Source: Acidimicrobiaceae bacterium (GTDB lineage Bacteria; Actinomycetota; Acidimicrobiia; Acidimicrobiales; Aldehydirespiratoraceae). Taken from it: 64,000 nucleotides of DNA. The notes beneath the pieces were generated by a model. It did no database searches and had not been told where the DNA came from. It saw nothing but the letters and a program-made list of their open reading frames with translations. Within the stretch, counting starts at the first letter, position 1. Each line of letters opens with the position of its first letter. Positions 57,063 through 64,000 of this stretch are shown piece after piece. A program made the position numbers and the translations under genes. The stretch spans positions 84,996 to 148,995 of the forward strand of contig JAPOYA010000005.1 in assembly GCA_026706815.1 (NCBI GenBank), read 5' to 3'.

Positions 57063-58352
57063 GTGCTGACACGGATCGATCTTCGTGATTTCGACGGTGA
57101 CGTCGCGGACCTCCTGCCACGGCCCGAGGCGCCGTCCGGAGGGCCTGTCGCCGTGGTGCGCGAGATACTGCAAGCGGTGCGGGATCGAGGCGACAGCGCC
57201 GTCCGCGAGTTCACCGAGCAGTTCGACGGCGTCAAACTTGCCTCGTCGGCCGTGGCCCCGTCCGATATCGCTGCGGCTGTGGAGCGAATCGACCCGTCGG
57301 TGCGGACCGCCTTGGAGGCCGCGGCACAGCGGATCGCCGTCTACCACCAGGCCCAGATGCCCGATGATGTGGAAGTCGGCGGCGCCGGGGTGGCGATTGC
57401 AGGCAGGCATCGCCCGGTGCGACGCGCCGGCTGTTATGTTCCCGGCGGTCGAGCCGCATACCCGTCGACGGTGCTGATGACCGCGATTGTGGCCCGCGTC
57501 GCCGGTGTGGAGGAGGTGGTCGTATGCGTGCCCCCGGACTCGGACGGCAGCGTCCCCGACGTCACCCTGGCCGCGGCGGCCTTGGCCGGCGTGGATGAAG
57601 TCTTCGCTGTCGGAGGCGCTCAAGCGATCGGTGCATTGGCTTATGGAACTGAGACGATTCGTGCCGTCGACGTGATCGTCGGTCCGGGCAACGCGTATGT
57701 CGCTGTCGCCAAGCAGGAGGTCGCGGGGCTTGTCGGCGTCCCGTCGTCTTTCGCGGGTCCCTCCGAGGTGGTGGTGGTGGCCGACGGTTCGGCCCCCAGC
57801 GAGTTCGCCGCCATTGATCTGATCGTGCAGGCTGAGCACGGCCCCGATGGACTGGCCTGGCTGGTCACCTGGGACGAGAGTTTCGCCGACGAGGTGACGG
57901 CAGCCGTGGAGCGTTTGGCATGCGAGGCGCCACGGCGCAGCGACATCGAGTCGACCCTGGCCCGCTCGGGCTACGCCGTTCTGTGTTCGGGGCCGGTCCA
58001 GGCAATGGCAGTGTCCAATCACATTGCACCCGAGCATCTTGAACTCCAGACCGCTGATCCTGAAGCTCTGCTCGGGATGGTGCGCGATGCGGGGGCAGTG
58101 TTCTGCGGTGCTTGGACGCCGGCGTCGCTGGGCGACTATGTGGCGGGCCCCAGTCATGTGCTGCCGACGAGTGGCACGGCCCGATTCGCGGGCTCGTTGA
58201 GCGTGCGCGATTTCATGAAGGACGTCCATATCGTCACCGCCGACAAAGAAGGCTTCGCGATGCTCGGGGACCATGTACTGGCGCTGGCAGGCGCCGAGGG
58301 GCTGGACGCCCACGCGGCCTCGATTCGGATCCGCCAGGAGGCCCGCCCGTGA
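57063..58352 (+). CDS. hisD: Histidinol dehydrogenase HisD
   Basis: This 429-residue zinc and NAD enzyme oxidises histidinol to histidine. GCYVPGGRAAYPSTVLMTA (here RRAGCYVPGG), VGGAQAIGALAYGT, VGPGNAYVAVAKQEV, LIVQAEHGPDG and SNHIAPEHLEL are diagnostic, including the zinc-ligand histidines. As first gene of the cluster it starts directly at a leaderless promoter. The stop is overlapped by hisC (GTGA). Confidence 0.95.
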   Translation: MLTRIDLRDFDGDVADLLPRPEAPSGGPVAVVREILQAVRDRGDSAVREFTEQFDGVKLASSAVAPSDIAAAVERIDPSVRTALEAAAQRIAVYHQAQMPDDVEVGGAGVAIAGRHRPVRRAGCYVPGGRAAYPSTVLMTAIVARVAGVEEVVVCVPPDSDGSVPDVTLAAAALAGVDEVFAVGGAQAIGALAYGTETIRAVDVIVGPGNAYVAVAKQEVAGLVGVPSSFAGPSEVVVVADGSAPSEFAAIDLIVQAEHGPDGLAWLVTWDESFADEVTAAVERLACEAPRRSDIESTLARSGYAVLCSGPVQAMAVSNHIAPEHLELQTADPEALLGMVRDAGAVFCGAWTPASLGDYVAGPSHVLPTSGTARFAGSLSVRDFMKDVHIVTADKEGFAMLGDHVLALAGAEGLDAHAASIRIRQEARP

Positions 58353-59422
58353 ACCCTCGACCCTTGCCGCGTGAGTCTGTAGCCCTGATGCAGGGTTACC
58401 ATTCACCTCAACTAGAGGTCGAGGTTCGCCTCAACGCCAACGAGAGCCCGGAACCGCCTCCCGCGGAGTTTCGCGCTGCGGTGGCTGAAGCAGTGGACCG
58501 CGTCGCTTGGCACCGATATCCGGACCGCTCCGCCACAAGGCTGCGGACGCGTATCGGAGAACTCCACGAGGTTGGCCCGGAGCAGGTGTTCGCGGCCAAC
58601 GGATCCAATGAGGTCTTGCAGACGTTGCTGTTGGCTTACGGGGGCGCAGGGCGGACAGCCGCCGTGTTCGAGCCGACCTACGCGCTGCACGCTCACCTGG
58701 GTCGCGTCACGGGCACGTCAGTGGTGACCGGTGAGCGTGGGCCGGCGTTCGCCCTCGATATCGATGAAGCACGTCGCGTCGTTCAGTCGCACCGACCCGA
58801 TGTGACATTTCTGTGCTCGCCCAACAATCCGACCGGGGCAATTGACGACCCCGCGAAGGTGAGCGAGGTGCTCGGTCTCGTGCGCGGAGTCGGCGGGCTG
58901 CTCTGCGTCGATGAGGCCTACGGGCAGTTCAACGAAGCGAGTGCATTGTCGTTGCTCGGCGATGAGGCGCCTCTGGTCGTCACCCGCACCTACTCCAAGA
59001 CCTGGGCCATGGCCGGGGCTCGACTCGGCTATCTGGTGGGCCCCGAATGGCTGGTGAGCGAACTGTCCAAGGTCGTTCTGCCGTACCATCTCGACGCCAT
59101 GACTCAGATTGCCGGCGCCGTGGCGCTCGACTACGTCGACTCCATGCAGCAGCGGGTGCAGAGACTCGTGGCCGAGCGAGAGCGTCTGGTGGCGGAGTTG
59201 GCCATGACGCCGGTCGAGGTCTGGCCCAGCGGCGCGAACTTCGTGCTGATCCGCCCCGAGGAGGTCTCCGGTGAGGTGGTTTGGCAGAAGCTGGTCGACC
59301 GTTCGGTGCTGGTTCGCAACTGTGCTTCATGGCCCCGCCTCGAAGGATGTCTGCGGGTGACCGTCGGCGCTCCCCGAGAGAACGATCGATTTCTAGAAGC
59401 CTTGAGAGAGGTGCTCACATGA
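58349..59422 (+). CDS. hisC: Histidinol-phosphate aminotransferase HisC
   Basis: This 357-residue PLP enzyme has LNANESPEPPP, FAANGSNEVLQTLL, CSPNNPTGA, DEAYGQF and the PLP Lys217 in RTYSKTWAMAGARLGYL. It converts imidazole-acetol phosphate to histidinol phosphate. The GTG start overlaps hisD, and the longer in-frame reading inside hisD was rejected. ATGA overlap leads to hisB. Confidence 0.94.
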   Translation: MNPRPLPRESVALMQGYHSPQLEVEVRLNANESPEPPPAEFRAAVAEAVDRVAWHRYPDRSATRLRTRIGELHEVGPEQVFAANGSNEVLQTLLLAYGGAGRTAAVFEPTYALHAHLGRVTGTSVVTGERGPAFALDIDEARRVVQSHRPDVTFLCSPNNPTGAIDDPAKVSEVLGLVRGVGGLLCVDEAYGQFNEASALSLLGDEAPLVVTRTYSKTWAMAGARLGYLVGPEWLVSELSKVVLPYHLDAMTQIAGAVALDYVDSMQQRVQRLVAERERLVAELAMTPVEVWPSGANFVLIRPEEVSGEVVWQKLVDRSVLVRNCASWPRLEGCLRVTVGAPRENDRFLEALREVLT

Positions 59423-60030
59423 CCAATTCCCGAGCGGGTTCTGCCAGGACCGGCGCCACGAGCCGTGTCACCAAAGAAACCGCAATCGAGATCAATCTGG
59501 CTCTGGACGGAAGCGGCGATACCGACATCGCCACCGGCTTGCCGTTCTTCGATCACATGCTCGACCAACTCGGCCGGCACGGATCGTTCGACCTCGAGAT
59601 CTCCGCCACGGGCGATCTGAGCATTGACGCGCACCACACTGTGGAAGACGTCGGCATCGCCCTGGGGGAGACCTTCGCCTCCGCTCTCGGCGACAAGCGG
59701 GGCGTGCGCCGCTTCGCTTCCAATGTCGTGCCCCTCGACGAGGCCGCGGTGGAAACAGTGCTCGACCTTTCGGGACGACCGTATTTTCACTATGAAGTCG
59801 ACTTCCCCGGCGAGAAGATCCTCGGAGACCCGCCATTCGATCCCCAGCTCATCGAGGAGTTCTGGCGGGCTTTCGTGGTGTCGGCGGGCGTGACCCTGCA
59901 TGTCATCGGACGGAGGGGCCGCAACACCCATCACATCATTGAGGCCATGTTCAAAGGCGTGGCTCGCTCGCTGCGCGATGCCGTGAGAGTCGAGGGGGAC
60001 GTGCTGCCGTCGACCAAAGGCACTCTGTAG
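59419..60030 (+). CDS. hisB: Imidazoleglycerol-phosphate dehydratase HisB
   Basis: This 203-residue manganese enzyme is the monofunctional dehydratase, without a phosphatase domain. Metal-binding repeats are FFDHMLDQLGRHG, DAHHTVEDVGIALG and NTHHIIEAMFKGVARSL. The first 18 residues form a Ser/Arg-rich extension. It overlaps hisC by ATGA and ends 3 bp before hisH. Confidence 0.95.
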   Translation: MTNSRAGSARTGATSRVTKETAIEINLALDGSGDTDIATGLPFFDHMLDQLGRHGSFDLEISATGDLSIDAHHTVEDVGIALGETFASALGDKRGVRRFASNVVPLDEAAVETVLDLSGRPYFHYEVDFPGEKILGDPPFDPQLIEEFWRAFVVSAGVTLHVIGRRGRNTHHIIEAMFKGVARSLRDAVRVEGDVLPSTKGTL

Positions 60031-60033
60031 GCG

Positions 60034-60684
60034 ATGAGTGTTCCGGAGGCGCCGGGGCGTCCGCTTCTGGCTGTGCTCGACTACGGCATCGGCAATCTGC
60101 ACTCGGCGTACAAGGGCTTCTCCCATGTGGGCGCCGACACGAGGCTCACCGCGGATCGGGGATTGATCCGCGACGCCTGCGGTGTAGTGCTGCCGGGGGT
60201 GGGGGCGTTCGGACCCTGTATGAGGGCGCTGCGAGAGCGGGGCCTCGATGAGGCCGCGCTCGACCGCATCGAGGCCGGAGTCCCGTTCTTCGGCATCTGC
60301 ATCGGGATGCAGATGCTGTTCGCCGGTTCAGCAGAGGCGCCGGAGATTGACGGGCTCGGCGTCTTTCCCCAACTGGTGCGACCGTTGCCCGACACAGTCA
60401 AGCGCCCGCAGATCCAGTGGAACAGGCTCAATGTCCACAGGGAACATCCGATGCTCGCTGACCTCGGCGACGAAGCCTGGGTCTACTTCGTTCATTCCTA
60501 TGCCCCGGACGCGGGCGAGGAAGTGATCGCCACTTGCGACTACGGCGGACCGGTCACCTCGGCTGTGGCCCGCGACAATGTCTGGGCTGCCCAGTTCCAC
60601 CCCGAGAAGTCGGGCGCGACAGGTCTGCGCATCTTGTCGAACTTCGTTGCCTACGCGGACGACAAGGCGAGAGCCGCAGCCTGA
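60034..60684 (+). CDS. hisH: Imidazole glycerol phosphate synthase glutaminase HisH
   Basis: This 216-residue class I amidotransferase has the triad Cys89 in GICIGMQML and His189 and Glu191 in AQFHPEKSG. LDYGIGNLHS and LPGVGAFGPCM are HisH motifs. It channels ammonia into HisF, encoded two genes downstream. The start is close-coupled to hisB, and the stop overlaps the hisA ATG as TGATG. Confidence 0.94.
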   Translation: MSVPEAPGRPLLAVLDYGIGNLHSAYKGFSHVGADTRLTADRGLIRDACGVVLPGVGAFGPCMRALRERGLDEAALDRIEAGVPFFGICIGMQMLFAGSAEAPEIDGLGVFPQLVRPLPDTVKRPQIQWNRLNVHREHPMLADLGDEAWVYFVHSYAPDAGEEVIATCDYGGPVTSAVARDNVWAAQFHPEKSGATGLRILSNFVAYADDKARAAA

Positions 60685-61415
60685 TGGACCTCTATCCGGC
60701 CATCGACCTTCGCGACGGCAGATGTGTGCGCCTGCTTCAGGGCGACTACGCACAGGAGACTGTCTATGGAGACGATCCCGTAGGGCAGGCCCTTGCATTC
60801 GTCGAAGCCGGGGCCCGTTGGATTCATGTGGTCGACCTCGACGCGGCGCGCACCGGAATCGGGGAGAACCGTGCAGTTGTCGCCGCGATCGCGCGGGCTG
60901 TGCCGGTGCCCGTGCAAACGGGCGGGGGTGTGCGCAGTGTGGAGGCGGCGCAAGCGCTTTTCGATGCGGGAGTGGAGCGGGTCGTGATCGGAACAGCCGC
61001 ATTGCGGGATCCTGACCTGGTGGTCGCCTTGGCCCGGCAGCATCGGGTTGCGGTGGGTCTCGACGCCAAGTCTGGAGAAGTGGCGACCGACGGCTGGCTC
61101 GTCGGCTCCGGTCGCACTGTGGCTGAGGTCGCAGACTCGTTCAGCGGCGCCGGAGTCGACGCGTTCGTGGTCACCGATATTCGCCGGGACGGGACTCTGA
61201 GCGGGCCGGATGTCGTCGGGCTCGCCGAGGTCCTCGAAGTGACTGAAACCGACGTGATCGCCAGCGGGGGAGTGGGCAGCCTCGACGACCTCAGAGAACT
61301 CGACCGAATCGAGGTGAAGGGCCGCCGACTCAGCGGAGTCATTGCCGGCAAGGCGTTCTATGAGGGCCGTGTGGATGTTGGCGCGGCGGTGGCAGTGTTG
61401 GACGGAGCTTCGTGA
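60684..61415 (+). CDS. hisA: ProFAR isomerase HisA (possibly bifunctional PriA)
   Basis: This 243-residue TIM barrel has the N-terminal catalytic Asp in [18 protein letters not shown] and a second acid in [15 protein letters not shown]. It isomerises ProFAR. In many actinobacteria the same enzyme (PriA) also serves as TrpF. That cannot be decided here because no trp genes are in the window. The ATG at 60684 overlaps the hisH stop, and hisF overlaps its end by GTGA. Confidence 0.92.
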   Translation: MDLYPAIDLRDGRCVRLLQGDYAQETVYGDDPVGQALAFVEAGARWIHVVDLDAARTGIGENRAVVAAIARAVPVPVQTGGGVRSVEAAQALFDAGVERVVIGTAALRDPDLVVALARQHRVAVGLDAKSGEVATDGWLVGSGRTVAEVADSFSGAGVDAFVVTDIRRDGTLSGPDVVGLAEVLEVTETDVIASGGVGSLDDLRELDRIEVKGRRLSGVIAGKAFYEGRVDVGAAVAVLDGAS

Positions 61416-62188
61416 CCGTGCGGGCTGTTCGAGTCATCCCCTGCCTCGACGTCGACGCCGGCAGGGTGGTCAAGGGTGTCAACTTCGTGGACATCCGCGA
61501 CGCCGGTGACCCTGTTGAACTCGCGGCAGCCTATGACGCCCAAGGCGCCGACGAGTTGGTGTTCCTGGACATCACCGCCTCTTCAGACCAGCGCGACACC
61601 ACCGTTCAGATGGCCCGGGCAGTGGCCGAACAGGTCTTCATGCCCTTCACCATCGGCGGTGGGATCCGTACTGTCGATGATGCTCGTCGATTGTTGATGG
61701 CCGGTGCGGACAAGGTGAGCGTCAACACCGCGGCGATCAGGCGACCGATGCTGGTGAGCGAAATCAGCGCCGAGTTCGGCGCGCAGTGCTGTGTGGTGGC
61801 TATTGACGCACGCCGTGTCGAGGACCGCGACGATGCCTTCGAGGTCTACACGCACGGAGGCAGGACTCGCACCGGGCTCGACGCTCTCGTGTGGGCCGGC
61901 GAGGTTCAGCGTCTCGGCGCCGGTGAGATCCTGCTCACCTCCATGGACGCCGACGGCACCAAAGACGGTTTCGACATTCCGCTCACCGCTGCTGTCAGCG
62001 CCGCAGTGGGCATCCCCGTGATCGCCAGCGGAGGCGTGGGGACTCTGCAGCACCTGGTCGAAGGGGTGACGCAGGGCGGGGCCGACGCTGTTCTGGCGGC
62101 GAGCATTTTTCATTTCGGCGAGCACACCGTTGCCGACGCCAAGCGATTCCTGACCGCCAACAACATCACCGTCCGCCCTCCGCACTGA
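61412..62188 (+). CDS. hisF: Imidazole glycerol phosphate synthase cyclase HisF
   Basis: This 258-residue TIM barrel forms IGP and AICAR from PRFAR and ammonia. Catalytic acids are in the N-terminal [16 protein letters not shown] and in [20 protein letters not shown] and [15 protein letters not shown] are typical. It is the last recognised his gene here. hisG and hisI/E are not in the window. The AICAR it releases links to purine synthesis encoded upstream. Confidence 0.95.
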   Translation: MTVRAVRVIPCLDVDAGRVVKGVNFVDIRDAGDPVELAAAYDAQGADELVFLDITASSDQRDTTVQMARAVAEQVFMPFTIGGGIRTVDDARRLLMAGADKVSVNTAAIRRPMLVSEISAEFGAQCCVVAIDARRVEDRDDAFEVYTHGGRTRTGLDALVWAGEVQRLGAGEILLTSMDADGTKDGFDIPLTAAVSAAVGIPVIASGGVGTLQHLVEGVTQGGADAVLAASIFHFGEHTVADAKRFLTANNITVRPPH

Positions 62189-62391
62189 TGTTTAAACAAA
62201 ATGAAATGTCATTAAACGACGGGATCCTCTACACAACAGTTGGCAGCGCTGCCTGCAGCGAGCAAAGATCCGTTGCTGAGCGCGATAAAGGATCATCAGA
62301 CGGACTGACCGGCCTCGCGGGCGTCAACCTTGATGCCGTGTCGGGAGCCGTCGTTTCGGCTCGGCTTTCGACCGCTGAAGCGCTCCCTTAG
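62188..62391 (+). CDS. Doubtful 67-codon ORF after hisF
   Basis: An ORF starting [12 protein letters not shown] has its ATG overlapping the hisF stop as TGATG. The first 30 nt are strikingly AT-rich and it has no recognisable domain. The rest has mixed codon choice. It may be a short his-operon tail peptide, but the region looks more like regulatory DNA than a gene. Confidence 0.2.
   Translation: MFKQNEMSLNDGILYTTVGSAACSEQRSVAERDKGSSDGLTGLAGVNLDAVSGAVVSARLSTAEALP
62190..62217. promoter_or_regulatory. AT-rich palindromic block between hisF and the groES-like gene
   Basis: GTTTAAAC (62190-62197), the operator-like palindrome AATGA-aatg-TCATT (62200-62213) and ATTAAACG form a 28-bp island of about 25% GC in DNA that is otherwise above 60%. 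It is a candidate regulator-binding site. A 12-bp palindrome ggcagcgctgcc follows at 62242-62253. The rest of the 249-bp gap shows only the promoter noted next. Confidence 0.4.
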
Positions 62392-62394
62392 TAT
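62366..62394 (+). promoter_or_regulatory. Candidate promoter of the groES-like gene
   Basis: TTTCGA (62366-62371), a 17-nt spacer and TAGTAT (62389-62394) lie 43 bp before the GTG at 62438, which has GAGGTG upstream. No CIRCE heat-shock element is present. Confidence 0.4.
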
Positions 62395-62437
62395 TGCTGG
62401 TCTGTAGGCTCCGACACGACAGAATCGAGGTGCGCCG

Positions 62438-62794
62438 GTGCCAACCAATTCAAACCAGAACGGCGACCTCTCAGGCGACGACGGACTTCCAGTCAAGATG
62501 CTCAACGACCGGATCCTCGTGTCGCTCGGCGAAGCTGAGGGGGAGCGCCGGTCGTCGGGGGGGATCCTGATCCCCGCGACGGCACAGGTGGGCAAGCGGT
62601 TGTCGTGGGCTGAGGTTGTGGCTGTGGGTCCCAACGTCCGCAATCTTGAACCGAGGGACCAGGTGTTGTTCAACCCGGAGGATCGCTATGAGGTCGAGGT
62701 CCGGGGCTGCGACTACATCATCCTGCGCGAACGCGACGTCCACGCCGTAGCCGCCGAACGCCTCGACGAGGGCTCCACCGGCCTCTATCTCTGA
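62438..62794 (+). CDS. GroES-like co-chaperonin paralogue
   Basis: This 118-residue protein has the GroES beta-barrel pattern: VKMLNDRILVSL, the mobile-loop equivalent EGERRSSGGILIPATAQ, GKRLSWAEVVAVGPNV and YIILRERDVHAVA. A disordered polar N-terminus (about 18 residues) and a C-terminal extension ending STGLYL distinguish it from canonical GroES. No groEL adjoins, and no CIRCE operator is seen. It is probably the second, non-heat-shock GroES-like protein found in some actinobacteria, with unknown partner. A hairpin follows its stop. Confidence 0.82.
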   Translation: MPTNSNQNGDLSGDDGLPVKMLNDRILVSLGEAEGERRSSGGILIPATAQVGKRLSWAEVVAVGPNVRNLEPRDQVLFNPEDRYEVEVRGCDYIILRERDVHAVAAERLDEGSTGLYL

Positions 62795-62802
62795 CCTGCT
62801 CT

Positions 62803-62826
62803 TCAAGTCCCGCCGGCGGGGCTTGA
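62803..62826 (+). terminator. Terminator-like hairpin after the groES-like gene
   Basis: tcaagtcccgcc and ggcggggcttga form a 12-bp inverted repeat with one G-T wobble and a minimal loop. There is no T-run. Its right arm overlaps the -35 of the next promoter. Confidence 0.5.
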
Positions 62827-62851
62827 GCCCATGTCGGCCTCTGAGTAAGGT
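62823..62851 (+). promoter_or_regulatory. Promoter of the secreted-protein gene
   Basis: TTGAGC (62823-62828), a 17-nt spacer and TAAGGT (62846-62851) lie 25 nt before the ATG at 62877. Confidence 0.5.
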
Positions 62852-62876
62852 GACGTCGGCCATTATTGGCAGAGAC

Positions 62877-64000
62877 ATGTCGCGACTTCCCAAGCCTCTC
62901 TCCGTTGCTGTTGTCTTGCTTGTTGCGTGTGGCACTGTGCTGGGATTGACGCCTGTCGCGGGCGCCTCGCCGGGCACGGACTCCTCGACTTCCACGACTC
63001 CGGGGCCGTGCGAGGACGGCTGGGTCGCGCCGACCCCGACGGTGGTCGCGGTCACCGCCGTGCCGATCACAGTCACCTCGACCGTCGATGACTATTTCGT
63101 GCTGTATCGCAAGCATGACCGCGGATCCGACACGGTGGTGAACATTCCGGTGTCGGTCACCCGCGGCGAGGCGGGCACGACCGCTTTGTCGGACAATCTG
63201 GCCCCGTTGAGCGCCGACTGGTACAGCGTCGAGAAGTATCGGATCGACACTCCGGCCGATGTGGACGGCGACTGCGTCGACGACATCGCCGAGCTCGCCG
63301 ATCTGGGTTATCGGAACCCGACGAACCCTGCTTTCCCTGCTTATGCCGAGCACGGAAGTGTCGCTCTCCCAGACCGGGCGGCATTCGAGAAATTCTCGTA
63401 CCAGGGGGAGTCGCCCGGCAGCAGCGACAAACACCTGACGGGTGTGGAGATCCTGAAGTTCATAGTCGTCAACATCTACTCCGACAACCCGAAGATCTGG
63501 TTTCAGAACACCAACCGCCACAGAGGACATTGGGGCAGGTGGGGCTTCCGCCAAGCTGGACTGTCGAGGGTCATTCAGTGCTGCTGGAGCGGTTTCGGCT
63601 ACGGCGTCATTGCCTTTCATCCGAATGCAGTAGCGCCGGACGGTTCTCTGGGCGTCTATCGATGGGAGTTCCAGCCGTGGGATTCGTGGGATTTCCGCAA
63701 GGTGGAGCGGGTGCATGAGGCGCTGGCCGCGGCCATGCCGTTCATCGAGGACAATCTGGCGTACTACCCGTTTGCAGGGAGGCGGCCCCGTCAGCAGTAC
63801 GAGGCCCAGAAGTCGCTGTACGACGCGTCTCGTGTAAACATATTGCAGTCGAAGGACATCTTCCCCGATGTGCCCTACACGGTGTACAACGTGAACAAGG
63901 GTTATGGGTTGTTGCGGGTGGTTGAGCCGGGTGAGGTTCCGGGTGGTCGTGATGTGGTGGTTTTGAGGGCGTTGCCGAATGATCTGCCGCGGGTGGCGGG
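62877..64000 (+). CDS. Large secreted protein, N-terminal part (PEP/pyruvate-binding-like; 3' end outside window)
   Basis: At least 374 residues are open to the right edge. A signal peptide (MSRLPKPLSVAVVLLVACGTVLGL, shown to about residue 24, cleavage near GAS) precedes a Ser/Thr stretch and a globular region. That region has VDGDCVDDIAELADLG, IAFHPNAVAPDGSLGVYRW, NLAYYPFAG, LYDASRVNILQSKDIFPDV and ALPNDLPRVAG. I recall similar secreted proteins carrying a PEP/pyruvate-binding (PPDK N-like) domain after such a region, but that domain would lie beyond the window. The last 110 nt shift to G/T-ending codons. Function is unknown. Confidence 0.6.
   Translation, partial: MSRLPKPLSVAVVLLVACGTVLGLTPVAGASPGTDSSTSTTPGPCEDGWVAPTPTVVAVTAVPITVTSTVDDYFVLYRKHDRGSDTVVNIPVSVTRGEAGTTALSDNLAPLSADWYSVEKYRIDTPADVDGDCVDDIAELADLGYRNPTNPAFPAYAEHGSVALPDRAAFEKFSYQGESPGSSDKHLTGVEILKFIVVNIYSDNPKIWFQNTNRHRGHWGRWGFRQAGLSRVIQCCWSGFGYGVIAFHPNAVAPDGSLGVYRWEFQPWDSWDFRKVERVHEALAAAMPFIEDNLAYYPFAGRRPRQQYEAQKSLYDASRVNILQSKDIFPDVPYTVYNVNKGYGLLRVVEPGEVPGGRDVVVLRALPNDLPRVA

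Noticed and set aside
57003..58406. Upstream extension of the 63-aa minus-strand gene across hisD
   Set aside because: It is antisense to HisD and low-complexity. Only the part from ATG 57002 is free-standing.
62341..62437. CIRCE heat-shock operator upstream of the GroES-like gene
   Set aside because: The TTAGCACTC-N9-GAGTGCTAA pattern is absent.
62718..63716. Minus-strand open frame opposite the GroES-like and secreted-protein genes
   Set aside because: The plus strand shows a signal peptide, a promoter and a continuous frame to the window end. The minus frame has no domain.

Overview
The window is about 64 kb of high-GC, gene-dense chromosome. Gene content points to a Gram-positive actinobacterium, most likely an acidimicrobial or other deep-branching lineage. 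Supporting signs are an MtrA-MtrB-lipoprotein two-component locus, a DUF3040 membrane protein, mycothiol synthase (MshD), the proteasome activator Bpa, menaquinone enzymes, SepF and DivIVA without FtsA, and a murE with the meso-diaminopimelate signature. Starts are often GTG or TTG, stop/start overlaps are the rule, and many single genes look leaderless (TANNNT, then 6-7 nt, then ATG/GTG). The class-level placement is inference. I see no tRNA, rRNA, CRISPR array, insertion sequence or prophage.

Layout. 1-3.7 kb: the tail of an alaC-like aminotransferase, glycerol kinase and phosphofructokinase (divergent), and a GerMN lipoprotein. 3.7-6.9 kb: mtrB, mtrA and a small membrane protein on the minus strand, divergent from a polyprenol-phosphate glycosyltransferase. 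7-12 kb: DUF3040, then a minus-strand moxR-DUF58-transglutaminase operon. 12.3-14.6 kb: ROK kinase, a small conserved protein, HNH endonuclease and a lipoate-ligase-like protein. 14.7-33.5 kb: a long division and cell-wall cluster mraZ-rsmH-ftsL-ftsI-murE-mraY-murD-ftsW-murG-murC-murB-ftsQ-ftsZ-yggS-sepF-divIVA, continuing into a DksA-like protein with a histone-H1-like tail and rluD. murF and ftsA are absent from it. 33.5-42.6 kb: an Rrf2 regulator, a phosphodiesterase-like protein, bpa, dnaE, an unknown protein, a nitroreductase and a DUF35/thiolase pair. 42.6-53.4 kb: a nearly complete purine operon purL-Q-C-E-K-F-D-M-N, with purB and purH not in the window. 53.4-56.6 kb: menA, menG, mshD and nth. 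56.6-62.2 kb: a candidate small RNA, a tiny coiled-coil gene and the his operon hisD-C-B-H-A-F. 62.2-64 kb: a GroES-like gene and the start of a large secreted protein cut by the window end.

Working together: the mra/fts/mur block makes lipid II and the divisome. Its first operator carries five 10-bp-phased MraZ-type boxes. The purine and histidine blocks are tightly overlapping biosynthetic operons.

The most unusual signal is structural. At six same-strand gene junctions that are not directly overlapping, the gap is filled exactly by one or two tiny ORFs. Each starts on the upstream stop codon (NTGA overlap) and ends on the downstream start codon (NTGA overlap): glk/88-aa gene, murD/ftsW, yggS/sepF, dksA-like/rluD, purQ/purC and purD/purM. 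I call these relay minigenes and suggest they keep terminating ribosomes moving to the next start. Three of the six lie in short tandem or repeated units, which suggests how they arise.
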